From NCBI GenBank assembly GCA_021767245.1, contig JAASTO010000005.1:1-31522 (forward strand): DNA of 31,522 bases, in the 5' to 3' direction. The first letter of the stretch is position 1. Every line of letters begins with the position of its first letter. The translations under genes and the position numbers were made by a program. Of the stretch, positions 16,601 through 24,347 are shown piece after piece. Origin of the DNA: Balneolaceae bacterium (GTDB lineage: Bacteria > Bacteroidota > Rhodothermia > Balneolales > Balneolaceae). The notes under the pieces were generated by a model, which was not told the origin of the DNA, searched no databases, and worked only from the letters and a program-made list of their open reading frames with translations.

Positions 16601-16921
16601 TACACGGAAATTGAGATAATCAGTAAAGATCAGATTAGGAAGACCGGTTTTGTAGCGTTCAAACTGCTCCTTATTCCTCTTCATACCCTCAAGATCCGGA
16701 TCGCCTATATCTTTGGCTTCAATGTATCCAACGGGAATTTTGCCTTTAGTAAGGATATAGTCGGGGGCTCCAACATCTGTTCGTGAGGGTTCATTGGTTA
16801 TAAGCAGATCCGGCAATAGCTCCCCAAGCAACGTTTGCAAATCGCCCCGATAACTGTGTTCCCTCGAAATGCCTGATTTATATCTTAGATTTAACTGATC
16901 AACGTATTCCTGAATGGTCAT
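13694..16921 (-). CDS. Single-chain restriction-modification enzyme (Type IIG / ISP-like)
   Basis: The 1075-residue protein combines nuclease and adenine methyltransferase in one chain. A PD-ExK nuclease lies at the N-terminus (Pro53-Asp54 and Glu68-Ala-Lys70). A helical linker leads to the methyltransferase, with Asp-Pro-Ala-Ala-Gly-Thr-Gly-Thr at 393-400 (SAM site) and Asn-Pro-Pro-Tyr at 511-514 (catalytic motif IV). A target-recognition region follows and the end resembles the Type ISP C-terminal domain. Classic Type ISP enzymes are about 1500 residues and carry a helicase; none is seen here, so it is nearer to Type IIG. The part after NPPY, about residues 515-850, is visibly more AT-rich than the flanks. 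It is the first gene of the three-gene operon. Confidence 0.85.
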   Translation of the reverse strand: MTIQEYVDQLNLRYKSGISREHSYRGDLQTLLGELLPDLLITNEPSRTDVGAPDYILTKGKIPVGYIEAKDIGDPDLEGMKRNKEQFERYKTGLPNLIFTDYLNFRVYRDGEFLTSVAIAEIKDGSIVGLTENYNEFENIIKDFGTHVGQTIRSANKLSKMMAGKARILADVIEKALNADEEKQKNKVNETANNTLREQLTAFQNVLIHDIKAKEFADIYAQTIAYGMFAARLHDSTLDTFDRHEAAALIPKTNPFLRKLFQYIAGYDLDDRIVWVVDGLADIFRATDVDGLLKNFGKATQQQDPIIHFYETFLAEYDPKLRKSRGVWYTPEPVVNFIVRAVDDILKDDFGLKEGLADTTKTKVKVKVPTHDKRHKGGMVEEEREVHKVQILDPAAGTGTFLAEVIKQIHSKFEGQQGIWATYVEEHLIPRLNGFEILMASYAMAHLKLDLLLRETGVEPSGSERFRVYLTNSLEEHHPDTGTLFAGWLSEEANEANHIKRDTPVMVVLGNPPYSVSSRNNGEWIEERIKTYKEGVQGYNKNALSDDYVKFIRYGQYLIEKNSEGILAYISNNSFIDGITHHKMREDLLNAFDKIYVLDLHGSYKKQEVTDDGEKDENVFDIQQGVSINIFIKKKENHNMASLLKNDALGKRKEKYNYLTDNSLSTINWKAIEPQSPDYFFKEFKYKLRDQFEEWISLDKLFIESGTGIKFRKDNLLIKPHFDRDSVIELFKDMKNLDSQQILEKYNISDTKDWKISEKRDLFEDEADDIMEVQYRLFDSRFTYYPYEKIHEIIVRGDSRRELMRNLFFEDNLALLSARQQSAYDFQHVFISDRLVDMCTLSAKSKESTYTFPLYVYPENSTQQTLDGSIERRPNLEKKIVDKIAKNLDLKFSPEKKETEGYFAPIDLLDYIYAVLHSPSYRERYKEFLKIDFPRVPYPEDPELFWQLVELGGELRQVHLLEHPMVEEFITTYPIAGSNIISNRLTKTDPGFIPEDDDETTGKVWINEEQYFGNVPKKAWEFYIGGYQPAEKWLKDRRDRELSIDEIRHYQKIIVALMETDRLMQEIDGVFELNL

Positions 16922-17137
16922 AGATAAACAATTTGGTTGGCGCTTAGGCTAACAAAATCAGTGCTCAAAGACAATGTAATTTCTTCCTGCCAATGATGGC
17001 TATAAACAACGTTTCCTTTATTCAATATATGATCACGCCTTTGGATACTATAATCTCACTCAATAATTCCGAATTTTTTTATAAGTAACCGCCCTTAGAC
17101 ACGGGTATGTACCTAACTTACTTCCTCATTTAATCAT

Positions 17138-17183
17138 TTGCTTAAACGTTTCATTGACTATATATTTAAGCAATCACTTAAAT
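17138..17183 (+). promoter_or_regulatory. Operator and promoter region of the mercury operon
   Basis: Three related half-sites lie just upstream of the ArsR-type gene. TTGCTTAAA (17138-17146) is the exact inverse of TTTAAGCAA (17165-17173). The latter overlaps a second perfect dyad, ATTTAAG (17164-17170) with CTTAAAT (17177-17183). A TTGACT at 17154 lies between them and could be a -35 element, with an AT-rich -10 in the right-hand dyad. The layout fits repression by the ArsR-type dimer encoded next. Confidence 0.5.
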
Positions 17184-17193
17184 AATAATTCCT

Positions 17194-17574
17194 ATGAGCA
17201 AACAATCCTGTATTCGAGATGTAGCCGATCTGAACCAGATCAACCGCTGCATTGATTCTATCCATGCGGTAGAATCATCCATCTTAAAACTATCCGACAT
17301 ATTGAAACTGGCCGGAAATGATGTACGCCTGAAAATCCTGTTCTTGTTGAGCACGGAGAAAGATTTATGCCCGTGCGATTTGAGCGATATTTTAGATATG
17401 ACCGTACCGGCGGTATCACAACACCTGCGAAAATTGAAAGACGCCGGACTTTTAGATTCAAGAAGAGAGGGAAAGCTCATTTTCTATTCCCTGCAAAAAC
17501 CTTATGACGATCTTTTGAAACCACTTTTCAACCAAATTGAAAACAATACCATTATGGAGGTATTAGCCGCATGA
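17194..17574 (+). CDS. ArsR/SmtB-family metal-responsive repressor of the mer operon
   Basis: The 126-residue protein is a winged-helix repressor released from DNA by metal. Residues about 30-105 form the ArsR fold, with the recognition-helix segment Val-Pro-Ala-Val-Ser-Gln-His-Leu-Arg-Lys at 71-80. A Cys-Pro-Cys-Asp-Leu at 59-63 sits where ArsR/CadC proteins bind soft metals, and Cys6 and Cys19 may complete the site. It opens the operon. Its stop overlaps the ATG of the MerT-type gene, and dyad repeats sit in its promoter. Mercury operons usually use MerR; an ArsR-type regulator in its place is known from some non-proteobacterial lineages. Confidence 0.85.
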   Translation: MSKQSCIRDVADLNQINRCIDSIHAVESSILKLSDILKLAGNDVRLKILFLLSTEKDLCPCDLSDILDMTVPAVSQHLRKLKDAGLLDSRREGKLIFYSLQKPYDDLLKPLFNQIENNTIMEVLAA

Positions 17575-18197
17575 ACAAGCAACAGAAAAATAATTCTGAT
17601 ACCAAATGGCTGGGTGCGGGACTCGGAGTTGCATTTATCGCCTCCCTTTGCTGCATCACTCCGGTGCTGGCTATTCTGGCAGGCACAAGTGGTATCGCCT
17701 CTACGTTTTCATTCATGGACCCATTTCGACCTTATTTAATTGGGTTGACTGTTCTTTTACTTGGGTTTGCATGGTACCAAAAACTGAAGCCCTCAAAAGA
17801 GATCGACTGTGAATGTGATCCTGAAGAAGCCCGTTTCACCCAGTCTAAATCGTTTCTTGGCATCGTAACCGTAGTGGCGGCACTTTTGTTGGCTTTTCCA
17901 AACTACTCTCATTGGTTTTTCTCTGACGCTCAACCCACTCAAGTACAATATGTTTCCGAGGCAGATGTAGAACATGTAACCTTTAATGTGGAGGGCATGA
18001 CCTGCGCTGGGTGTGAAGCCAGTGTAAAAAATGAGTTGGGTAAACTGGATGGAATTGTTGAGTCCGAGGTATCCTACGACAGCGGAACGGCTACTATTTC
18101 GTATTTGAAAACGAAGCTCACGGAAAAAGAACTTCAGGATGCGATCAATAAGACCGGATTTACAGCCAACCTTCAACAAGAGCAAGAAAACGAATAA
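17571..18197 (+). CDS. merT: Mercuric ion transporter MerT fused to a MerP-like HMA domain
   Basis: The 208-residue membrane protein imports Hg(II) for reduction by MerA. The first helix holds the vicinal cysteine pair Cys27-Cys28, and a Cys80-Glu-Cys82 pair lies in the following loop, as in MerT. Two further hydrophobic segments follow (about 54-71 and 95-111). After that comes a C-terminal HMA domain (about 133-200) with Gly-Met-Thr-Cys-Ala-Gly-Cys at 142-148, standing in for separate MerP. The start overlaps the repressor stop in an ATGA, and merA follows after 4 bases. Confidence 0.9.
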   Translation: MNKQQKNNSDTKWLGAGLGVAFIASLCCITPVLAILAGTSGIASTFSFMDPFRPYLIGLTVLLLGFAWYQKLKPSKEIDCECDPEEARFTQSKSFLGIVTVVAALLLAFPNYSHWFFSDAQPTQVQYVSEADVEHVTFNVEGMTCAGCEASVKNELGKLDGIVESEVSYDSGTATISYLKTKLTEKELQDAINKTGFTANLQQEQENE

Positions 18198-18201
18198 TAG
18201 G

Positions 18202-19839
18202 ATGAAAGAACTGGAACTGGACATAGCGGGCATGACGTGTGATCATTGCGCCGTGTCTATTGAAAATAATCTATCCAAACTAAACGGAATACAGAAGGCG
18301 GATGTAAGCTACCCCAACGGAACGGCTACGGTATCATTTGATGAATCCACCCTTGATAAAGCTTCAGTGATTGAAGCCGTAAATGAGACGGGTAAGTATC
18401 AGGTAGTTGGCGAAACCGGAAAAGAGCAGTCTGGTGAACACCGTTACTCGTTGATTATTATCGGGGGCGGTTCGGCTGCTTTTGCTGCGGCTATCCGAAC
18501 CAGTGAATTGGGAGGAACCGCACTGATTATCAATAAAGGTCTGCCAACCGGTGGAACCTGTGTAAATGTGGGGTGCGTGCCTTCCAAAACACTGATCCGA
18601 ACAGCAGAAGCCTTTCACAATGCTTCCCATCCGAGATTTGAAGGGATTGAAACCACGGCAACCATTAGTGATTTCAAAAAAGTGATTGAGCAAAAACGGG
18701 AGATGGTTCGTGATCTTCGCCAGGAAAAATATGTGAATGTGATAAAGGATGATCCAAGCATCACCCTTATTGAGGGGTACGGAAAGTTAATTCAAACAAA
18801 TCAGGTTCAGGTAAATAATTCAACCTATACCGCCGAAAACATTTTGATTGCCACAGGAGCTTCCCCGTTTATTCCTGAAATACCAGGACTGAAAGGAGCG
18901 GGATATCTGACCAATGAGTCGGCCTATGAACTTGAGGAACTTCCGGAAGAGCTCGTCATACTTGGCGGCGGATATATTGCTCTTGAAAATGCTCAACTCT
19001 TTAGTCGGCTTGGAAGCAAGGTGACTGTATTACAGCGATCAGAACATGTATTAAGTGATCAACCCAAAGAGCTTGCAACAGCCTTAACGGGATATTTGGA
19101 AGAGGAAGGATTAACCATTTTGACGAATACAGACATTCTGGAAGTAACGAAAACAGATAAAAATAGAAGCATCCGTTTTACGGTAAATGGAGAGGAAAAA
19201 AAACTTGAAGCTGATCAGATATTGGTCGCTACCGGCAGGCAGGGAAATACAGGGAACCTGAATCTTGAATCCGCAGGGATTGACACCGAAGGTCGCGGCT
19301 ATATTCCAGTGGATGAAACCATGCGAACCAATACATCCAACATCTTTGCCGCCGGCGATGTACTTGGCGAACGGCAGTTTGTATATACGGCTGCTTATGA
19401 AGGAAAAATCGCTGCTGAAAATGCGATGAGAGATAGTCATGGAAAAGCCGATTTTTCAGTCTTACCATGGGTTATTTTCACTGATCCACAGGTGGCCGGA
19501 GTGGGTATGGACGAACAGCAAGCGGAAGAAGCGGGACTTAACTATCAAGCAACTAAACTTACGCTGGATAATGTACCCCGATCCATTGCTGCGAGAGATA
19601 CACGTGGTTTTATCAAGTTAATCCGAAACAAAGATAATGACCACTTGATTGGAGCTCGCATTTTGGCACCGGAGGGCTCGGAACTATTGATGGAACTGGC
19701 TCTGGCTATGAGGCATGGGGTAACCATTCAGTCGCTCAAGTCAGAATTTCATCCCTATCTGACCCTTTCTGAAGGAATTAAACTTGCGGCTCTCACTTTC
19801 GACAAAGACGTGAAGAAATTGAGCTGCTGTGCGGTTTAA
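18202..19839 (+). CDS. merA: Mercuric reductase MerA
   Basis: MerA reduces Hg(II) to volatile Hg(0) with NADPH in the cytosol. The 545-residue chain starts with an HMA domain (Gly-Met-Thr-Cys-Asp-His-Cys at 10-16). The flavin site follows (Ile-Gly-Gly-Gly-Ser-Ala-Ala near 87-93), then the redox pair Cys120/Cys125 in Gly-Gly-Thr-Cys-Val-Asn-Val-Gly-Cys, an NAD-binding stretch, and the dimer domain. It ends with the vicinal Cys pair in Leu-Ser-Cys-Cys-Ala-Val that hands metal to the active site of the other subunit. I use ATG 18202; a longer frame from 18139 overlaps the transporter gene and adds an unrelated leader. It converges on the CDF transporter gene. Confidence 0.97.
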   Translation: MKELELDIAGMTCDHCAVSIENNLSKLNGIQKADVSYPNGTATVSFDESTLDKASVIEAVNETGKYQVVGETGKEQSGEHRYSLIIIGGGSAAFAAAIRTSELGGTALIINKGLPTGGTCVNVGCVPSKTLIRTAEAFHNASHPRFEGIETTATISDFKKVIEQKREMVRDLRQEKYVNVIKDDPSITLIEGYGKLIQTNQVQVNNSTYTAENILIATGASPFIPEIPGLKGAGYLTNESAYELEELPEELVILGGGYIALENAQLFSRLGSKVTVLQRSEHVLSDQPKELATALTGYLEEEGLTILTNTDILEVTKTDKNRSIRFTVNGEEKKLEADQILVATGRQGNTGNLNLESAGIDTEGRGYIPVDETMRTNTSNIFAAGDVLGERQFVYTAAYEGKIAAENAMRDSHGKADFSVLPWVIFTDPQVAGVGMDEQQAEEAGLNYQATKLTLDNVPRSIAARDTRGFIKLIRNKDNDHLIGARILAPEGSELLMELALAMRHGVTIQSLKSEFHPYLTLSEGIKLAALTFDKDVKKLSCCAV

Positions 19840-19858
19840 AAGAGTATCAATAACCGTT

Positions 19859-20737
19859 TCACTCAATCAAAGATGAAGTTCCCTCATCCAGCTCCACTTC
19901 AATCGTGCTGTGGCTGAAGTTGTAAGGTTTAAGAATATCACGAATTTTCTTTTTGGCTTCCAGAATGTCTGAATAGCTTTCTACATTTTTAAGAATGAGG
20001 TGAGCAGTAAACACATGCTTTTCTCCATCCAGCGACCATAAGTGCAGGTGATTGGTATCGGCCACTATATCTTGCTCGAGGAATTTTTCTCGCAGTTCAT
20101 CAATGCTTATATCATCCGGAGTTCCCTGTAAGAAAATGTGTAGGGTTTCCTTCAATCGTTTTACCACATTCCAAAGTACATAGGCAGTAATAAAGAGAGA
20201 CAGTGCAGGATCTAAATAATGAATGTCTTTGAAAAGTAATACAATAGACACTACAAGAACGGCGGCCCAACCCAATACATCTTCCAACAGGTGCCAGGAA
20301 ATAACTCGTTCATTAAGGGTTTTGCCATGACTCACCTTCCATGCAGCGTACCCATTCACTGCCACCCCCACGATGGCAAAAAGAAGCATTCCCTGAGCAT
20401 CGGTATGTTCCGGCGATAAAATTCTGGCAACCGCTTCATTGATCACAAAGACAGATCCAGCGATCAGTACCAAGCTGTTAATCAAAGCACCAAGCAGCGA
20501 GAACCGGGTATAACCAAAGGTGAAGGATGAATTTGCTCCTTCTTTAGATTTATGATCCAAAAACCAGGAGAGTCCTAAGGATAGACTATCTCCCAAATCG
20601 TGCAGGGCATCGGAGATAATGGCCACACTGTTTACATACATACCTCCAAAAAATTCAAGAATGGTGAATCCAAAATTGAGAAAAAAGGCGAGTTTGATGT
20701 TTCCATGCTCGTGTTCGTGTGAATGATCGTGTGACAT
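19859..20737 (-). CDS. Cation diffusion facilitator (CzcD-like) metal exporter
   Basis: The 292-residue inner-membrane antiporter exports divalent cations such as Zn, Cd or Co in exchange for protons. A His-rich N-terminus (His at 3, 5, 7, 9 and 11) precedes six membrane segments. The metal site shows as Asp43-x-x-His46-Asp47 in the second helix and His149-x-x-x-Asp153 in the fifth. The cytoplasmic domain (about 205-290) has the usual His-rich loops and acidic end. It lies at the downstream end of the minus-strand metal cluster, 36 bases after a broken transporter gene, and converges with merA. Confidence 0.93.
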   Translation of the reverse strand: MSHDHSHEHEHGNIKLAFFLNFGFTILEFFGGMYVNSVAIISDALHDLGDSLSLGLSWFLDHKSKEGANSSFTFGYTRFSLLGALINSLVLIAGSVFVINEAVARILSPEHTDAQGMLLFAIVGVAVNGYAAWKVSHGKTLNERVISWHLLEDVLGWAAVLVVSIVLLFKDIHYLDPALSLFITAYVLWNVVKRLKETLHIFLQGTPDDISIDELREKFLEQDIVADTNHLHLWSLDGEKHVFTAHLILKNVESYSDILEAKKKIRDILKPYNFSHSTIEVELDEGTSSLIE

Positions 20738-20773
20738 GTTGGTTGGGGTTTATTTTTTGTCAATAAGAATTTT

Positions 20774-21752
20774 TCATGATTTTGTGATTTCCGAAACTCT
20801 GCTATCTCTGATTTTCAGTAATAATTGAGATATCAAAGCCAGCACCGGTAATTCTATCAAAGGCCCAACGATTAAAGCCAGTGCTACCAGGGGACTGTCG
20901 GGAAAAGCTGTAAGAGCTATCGCCAATGCAATGGGTGAATTTCTTGCAAGTGTGGTAAGGTTTAAGCTGACCGAATCTTCATAATCAAAATGGAGCAGAT
21001 AACTTGTAAAGCGACTCACCAGGAAATTTATGGCGAAAAATATCATTAGGGGGATCAGCAGAATAAGAACAGTTTTGATGTTTTGAAGAAGGTAATCACC
21101 CTGAGATGCAAACATAGCCATGATCGCTAACCCAAGAAATAGTACCTGAGATAGCTAAAAAAAAGGCAGCAGCTTGGTTTCAAGAAATACGGATTGCTTG
21201 AACCTGTGGAGCAGATATTTTGTGACTTGCGCTGCAACAAAGGGTACGATCAACACAAGGCCGATACTTTCAAACAGAAATGCCGGGTTCACCGAACCGG
21301 ATGCACCAAAAAAGAGTAGTAAAAACACGGGTAATAAAATCACCTGTAAAATCAGGTTCAGAGGAAGCACAGAGGCACTAAGCGTCGTATTTCCTTTTGC
21401 AATACCGGTAAAAATCAGGTACCAATCCGTACAGGGGGGTTATCATCAACATGACAAAACCTATCCAAAGGCTTAGGTGATCCTGAAGAAACAGGTAGCC
21501 CAGTACCCAGGCAAAAAAGGGTGTCCAGAGAAAATTGATGGCCAGGTTTGCTGAAAAGAATTTTAAATTGGAAAAGCTCTTCAGCAGATCGTTGATCGGG
21601 ATGTTAAGAAATAGCCCAAATAGCATGAGCATTAAAAAAGGGACGATCACATATCCGGCAACCGATGCCACTGTTTCCACCTGCCCAGCCAGCAAACCTG
21701 CAATGACTGCCAGCGCTATAATAAGTGACTGATATCTGTTAATCGAATTCAT
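20774..21752 (-). pseudogene. Broken arsenite/bile-acid-family (ACR3/SBF) transporter
   Basis: Three pieces together make one transporter of about 325 residues of the bile acid:sodium symporter superfamily, to which ACR3 arsenite pumps belong. The first piece (21752 to about 21434) ends its true frame in a run of six C. Dropping one C restores Ile-Thr-Pro-Cys-Thr-Asp-Trp-Tyr and joins the second piece, which starts at 21370 in the minus-strand reading. The second piece then meets an in-frame TAG at 21155-21157 next to a run of eight T. The last piece continues in the same frame to 20774. The conserved Cys of the transporter would sit exactly at the frameshift. With a frameshift and a stop, the gene looks dead. 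A homopolymer sequencing error could explain the first lesion but not readily the stop. Confidence 0.8.
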
Positions 21753-21866
21753 ACTAATATACTCCGCTCATTTCCAGAAGTCCTGTCGTGAGAACGCCGA
21801 AATTGATCGAAAAGATAAAAGATGGTTTTTCATCGTCTTTTGTCGTTAATTTAGTCTCATAATCTT

Positions 21867-22661
21867 TTATTTCGAGAGTTTCAAAATTCTTACTGCTCCT
21901 CTCATGACAAAACTAAACACAATAGCTCCGATGAGCAGATCCGGCCACCTGCTATCCAGTGCATAAACAAGAATTCCGGCCAAAATTACACCACCATTTA
22001 CAATAATATCATTGGAGGTAAAAATTGTGCTTGCCTGCATGTGTGCTTCTTTGCTTTTCGCTTTATTGATAAGCCATAAGGTAAAAACATTTGCAACAAG
22101 AGCCGTTGAAGCAATAATGATCATCCAATGAAAGTCGGGCATTTCACCCACTCCAAGAAACCTCCGCAGTACTTCAAGAAATCCCAGTGATGCCAGACCC
22201 ATCTGAAGATAGCCGCTAATTTTTGCTACTTTCTTTTTTCTTGCTACCGCTGCTCCAACAGCAAAAAGGCTGAGCGCATATACGGATGAATCTGCCAGCA
22301 TATCTAGTGAGTCTGCAATCAGCCCCATAGAATTGATAATCCATCCGGCTGTCATTTCAATGATAAAGAAGAGAAAGTTGATCCCTAAAACCCACCATAG
22401 AATGTTCTTTTGTTGCTGCTCATCAGAAGCGAAAGGCGACATTTGAGCCTCTTTTGTTGAATTCAATTTAGAACCCAAACTCAGGGAGTCAAGGGCTTTC
22501 TCAATCTCATTAAGCCTATTTTCGTGATACACTTCTAATGTACGATTCGGGATATCAAAGTTTAGAGATTTAATATCTTCAAACTCTTCCAACCTCATTC
22601 GAATCATTTGCTCTTCGGCTGAGCAGTCCATTTGTGGAATATTAAATGTGGATTTTTTCAT
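21867..22661 (-). CDS. Cation transporter, HMA-like domain fused to a CDF domain
   Basis: The 264-residue protein starts with a short HMA-like domain (about 1-65) with Gln-Met-Asp-Cys at 10-13 but only one of the usual two cysteines. A CDF-type membrane domain follows (about 86-264), with Ala-Asp-Ser-Leu-Asp-Met-Leu-Ala-Asp at 116-124 as first metal site. The fifth-helix site reads Ser-Asn-Asp rather than the usual His-x-x-x-Asp. It lacks the C-terminal cytoplasmic domain of canonical CDFs. Lying between the RND genes and a second CDF gene, it probably exports a divalent cation. The changed metal site may shift its preference. Confidence 0.85.
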   Translation of the reverse strand: MKKSTFNIPQMDCSAEEQMIRMRLEEFEDIKSLNFDIPNRTLEVYHENRLNEIEKALDSLSLGSKLNSTKEAQMSPFASDEQQQKNILWWVLGINFLFFIIEMTAGWIINSMGLIADSLDMLADSSVYALSLFAVGAAVARKKKVAKISGYLQMGLASLGFLEVLRRFLGVGEMPDFHWMIIIASTALVANVFTLWLINKAKSKEAHMQASTIFTSNDIIVNGGVILAGILVYALDSRWPDLLIGAIVFSFVMRGAVRILKLSK

Positions 22662-22722
22662 GGTTGAATATATGGGATTATTTTCATCTTCAACTTAACT
22701 GTGACAAAGAATCACCTGTTCC

Positions 22723-23053
22723 TTACCCCTCAAAAGGCTCACAGGTTTTAATCCTAAACGCTTTTTGAATATCTGTAACGTAAATGATGCCGTCACCGCG
22801 TTCCGGTGTTTTGGCATTGGCGCAGATAAGTTGAACAACGTTATCGGATTCTTTGCATTGACATACCAGCTTCTAATTTTACGACTGGACTGTCCGTAAA
22901 GTGAAAATCCAGCGATGGGGACGCATCTTTCTGTTTGTATGCTCCGGTACCTTCTCCTTTGGAAAGCGTAACACTTTCATGTCCTGCTTCTTGGAGTGCT
23001 GCAACTACATTTTCTACTCTGTTTGGTTTTATAAAGGCTTTTATTTCTTTCAT
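22723..23053 (-). pseudogene. Frameshifted PII-like (PII-NG type) regulator
   Basis: From ATG 23053 the frame reads a PII-like N-terminus (Lys-Glu-Ile-Lys-Ala-Phe-Ile-Lys-Pro, then a Gly-rich T-loop region). It turns into an unrelated tail ending after 70 codons. One extra base near 22869-22873 explains this. Skipping it gives Leu-Val-Cys-Gln-Cys-Lys and then the conserved Pro-Glu-Arg-Gly-Asp-Gly B loop and end, for a total of about 110 residues, the normal PII length. PII relatives of the PII-NG group are known to sit beside CusABC-type efflux genes, as here (72 bases after the adaptor gene). The frameshift would remove the nucleotide-binding half. Confidence 0.8.
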
Positions 23054-23077
23054 AATATTATGTGTTATGCATTAACC

Positions 23078-23115
23078 CCGGCAAAGCCATAAAAACATGA
23101 ATATGGCTTTGCCGG
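23078..23115. terminator. Strong hairpin between adaptor and PII-like gene
   Basis: CCGGCAAAGCCAT at 23078-23090 and its exact inverse at 23103-23115 form a 13-bp perfect stem with a 12-base loop. It begins 10 bases after the adaptor stop on the minus strand. On that strand no T-tract follows; on the + strand a short T-run (23120-23124) does. It may stabilise the upstream mRNA, act as an attenuator, or stop antisense transcription. Confidence 0.5.
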
Positions 23116-23125
23116 AAAGTTTTTG

Positions 23126-24325
23126 TTAATCATCGTCGGAAGTCTGGCTTTTCTTCATTTCAGAGATCAGGTAATAGGCATTGTTCCAAGCTACTCGTGC
23201 TCCATCCGGCAATGGTTCTAACAACTTCACTTCAACCCAACCATCTTCCTCAATGCCGGTCATAATTTCTACCGGAGTGAAAGACCATTCGGTATTTCCG
23301 TTTTCCTCTTGTTGTTCTGCGGTGAATAGGTAGGTTTTACCCTCGTCCTCAACAATGGCATTCTCAGGCAAAGCAAAGGCTTTAGTCTCTGAAGTGTGAA
23401 TCGTGCCGTTGATATACATCCCGGGAATCAGGAAGTTTTCTTTCTGATCAATTTCGCCGTGCACATGCACTGCCCTAGGATTTTGTTCGAATTGTTTGCC
23501 TACAGAGTAAATGGTAGCTGTAAGTATTTGATCCGGTACTGACTGTACAGTAAAAGAGATGGATTGGCCCCTTTTAACTTTGTGCACATCTTTTTCAAAG
23601 ACCATCAAATCGGCATGAACATGTTCGTTATCCACAATTTCAAACATGATTGTTTGGGGATCAACGTACTGACCGATTTGAATCTGAACCTTTTCGATGT
23701 ACCCATCAATAGGGCTTACTACCGGCACCGACGAATAAATATCGCCGTCTTGTATTTGTTCAACGTCCAGGTTAAGCTGATTCAGCTGAGCCTCATAACC
23801 TTTGACCTCCGCCTTAACTGATTCGTATTCGGCTTTAGTTTGTTGGTAAGTTTGGCCGGAGCCTACCTTTTCATCATATAACCTTGCTTGTCGCTTAAAT
23901 TCATGATCTAAATACAACATGCGCTGATACAACCGTACGTATTCAGTTTGGACTTTGGTTAAATTAGGATGGGAAAGGAAGGCAATAGTCTGATTTTTTG
24001 ACACCTGATCTCCCTCAATAACTTCTATGGAACCAATATTACCTCCCAAAACCGCAGTTACGCTTGCCTCATGCTGCGGGGGAACTTCCAGCTGACCATT
24101 TGCTTCTACGCTCTCTGAGAGAAAGCGCAGGGACAAAGTATCCAGTTTCATTCCAAGGCTGTTGAACTTCAGTTCCGACAGATGAACCATGTTTTCTTCT
24201 GCCTCAGCCACACCGGCAAGTTCTGTTGCTTCTTGTTCTTTTTCATCGCTATTGATCTCGCCGCAGGCTGTAAAAACAGATGCAAGGACAGCCAATAAAA
24301 TTATATATAAATTAGATTTATTCAT
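23126..24325 (-). CDS. Periplasmic adaptor lipoprotein of the RND metal pump (CusB/CzcB family)
   Basis: The 399-residue adaptor links the inner-membrane RND pump to the outer-membrane channel. A lipoprotein signal ends at Ala-Cys21. A barrel and lipoyl half-motif begins at about 65, with an acidic Val-Ile-Glu-Gly-Asp turn. A long helical hairpin (about 120-195, rich in Gln, Leu and Glu), the second lipoyl half and a beta-barrel (about 215-330) follow. A membrane-proximal end has Asp-Gly-Ala-Arg-Val. The gene starts 22 bases after the RND gene stop. It is of usual length and without lesions. Confidence 0.92.
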   Translation of the reverse strand: MNKSNLYIILLAVLASVFTACGEINSDEKEQEATELAGVAEAEENMVHLSELKFNSLGMKLDTLSLRFLSESVEANGQLEVPPQHEASVTAVLGGNIGSIEVIEGDQVSKNQTIAFLSHPNLTKVQTEYVRLYQRMLYLDHEFKRQARLYDEKVGSGQTYQQTKAEYESVKAEVKGYEAQLNQLNLDVEQIQDGDIYSSVPVVSPIDGYIEKVQIQIGQYVDPQTIMFEIVDNEHVHADLMVFEKDVHKVKRGQSISFTVQSVPDQILTATIYSVGKQFEQNPRAVHVHGEIDQKENFLIPGMYINGTIHTSETKAFALPENAIVEDEGKTYLFTAEQQEENGNTEWSFTPVEIMTGIEEDGWVEVKLLEPLPDGARVAWNNAYYLISEMKKSQTSDDD

Positions 24326-24347
24326 TTTTTTGTTGATTTAAAATCTG

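Noticed and set aside
18139..18201. Longer N-terminus for MerA
   Set aside because: It overlaps the MerT-HMA gene and adds an unrelated leader before the conserved HMA start at 18202.
19840..19858. Terminator between convergent merA and CDF genes
   Set aside because: Only a 5-bp imperfect stem (CGGTT/AACCG) without a T-tract can be drawn.
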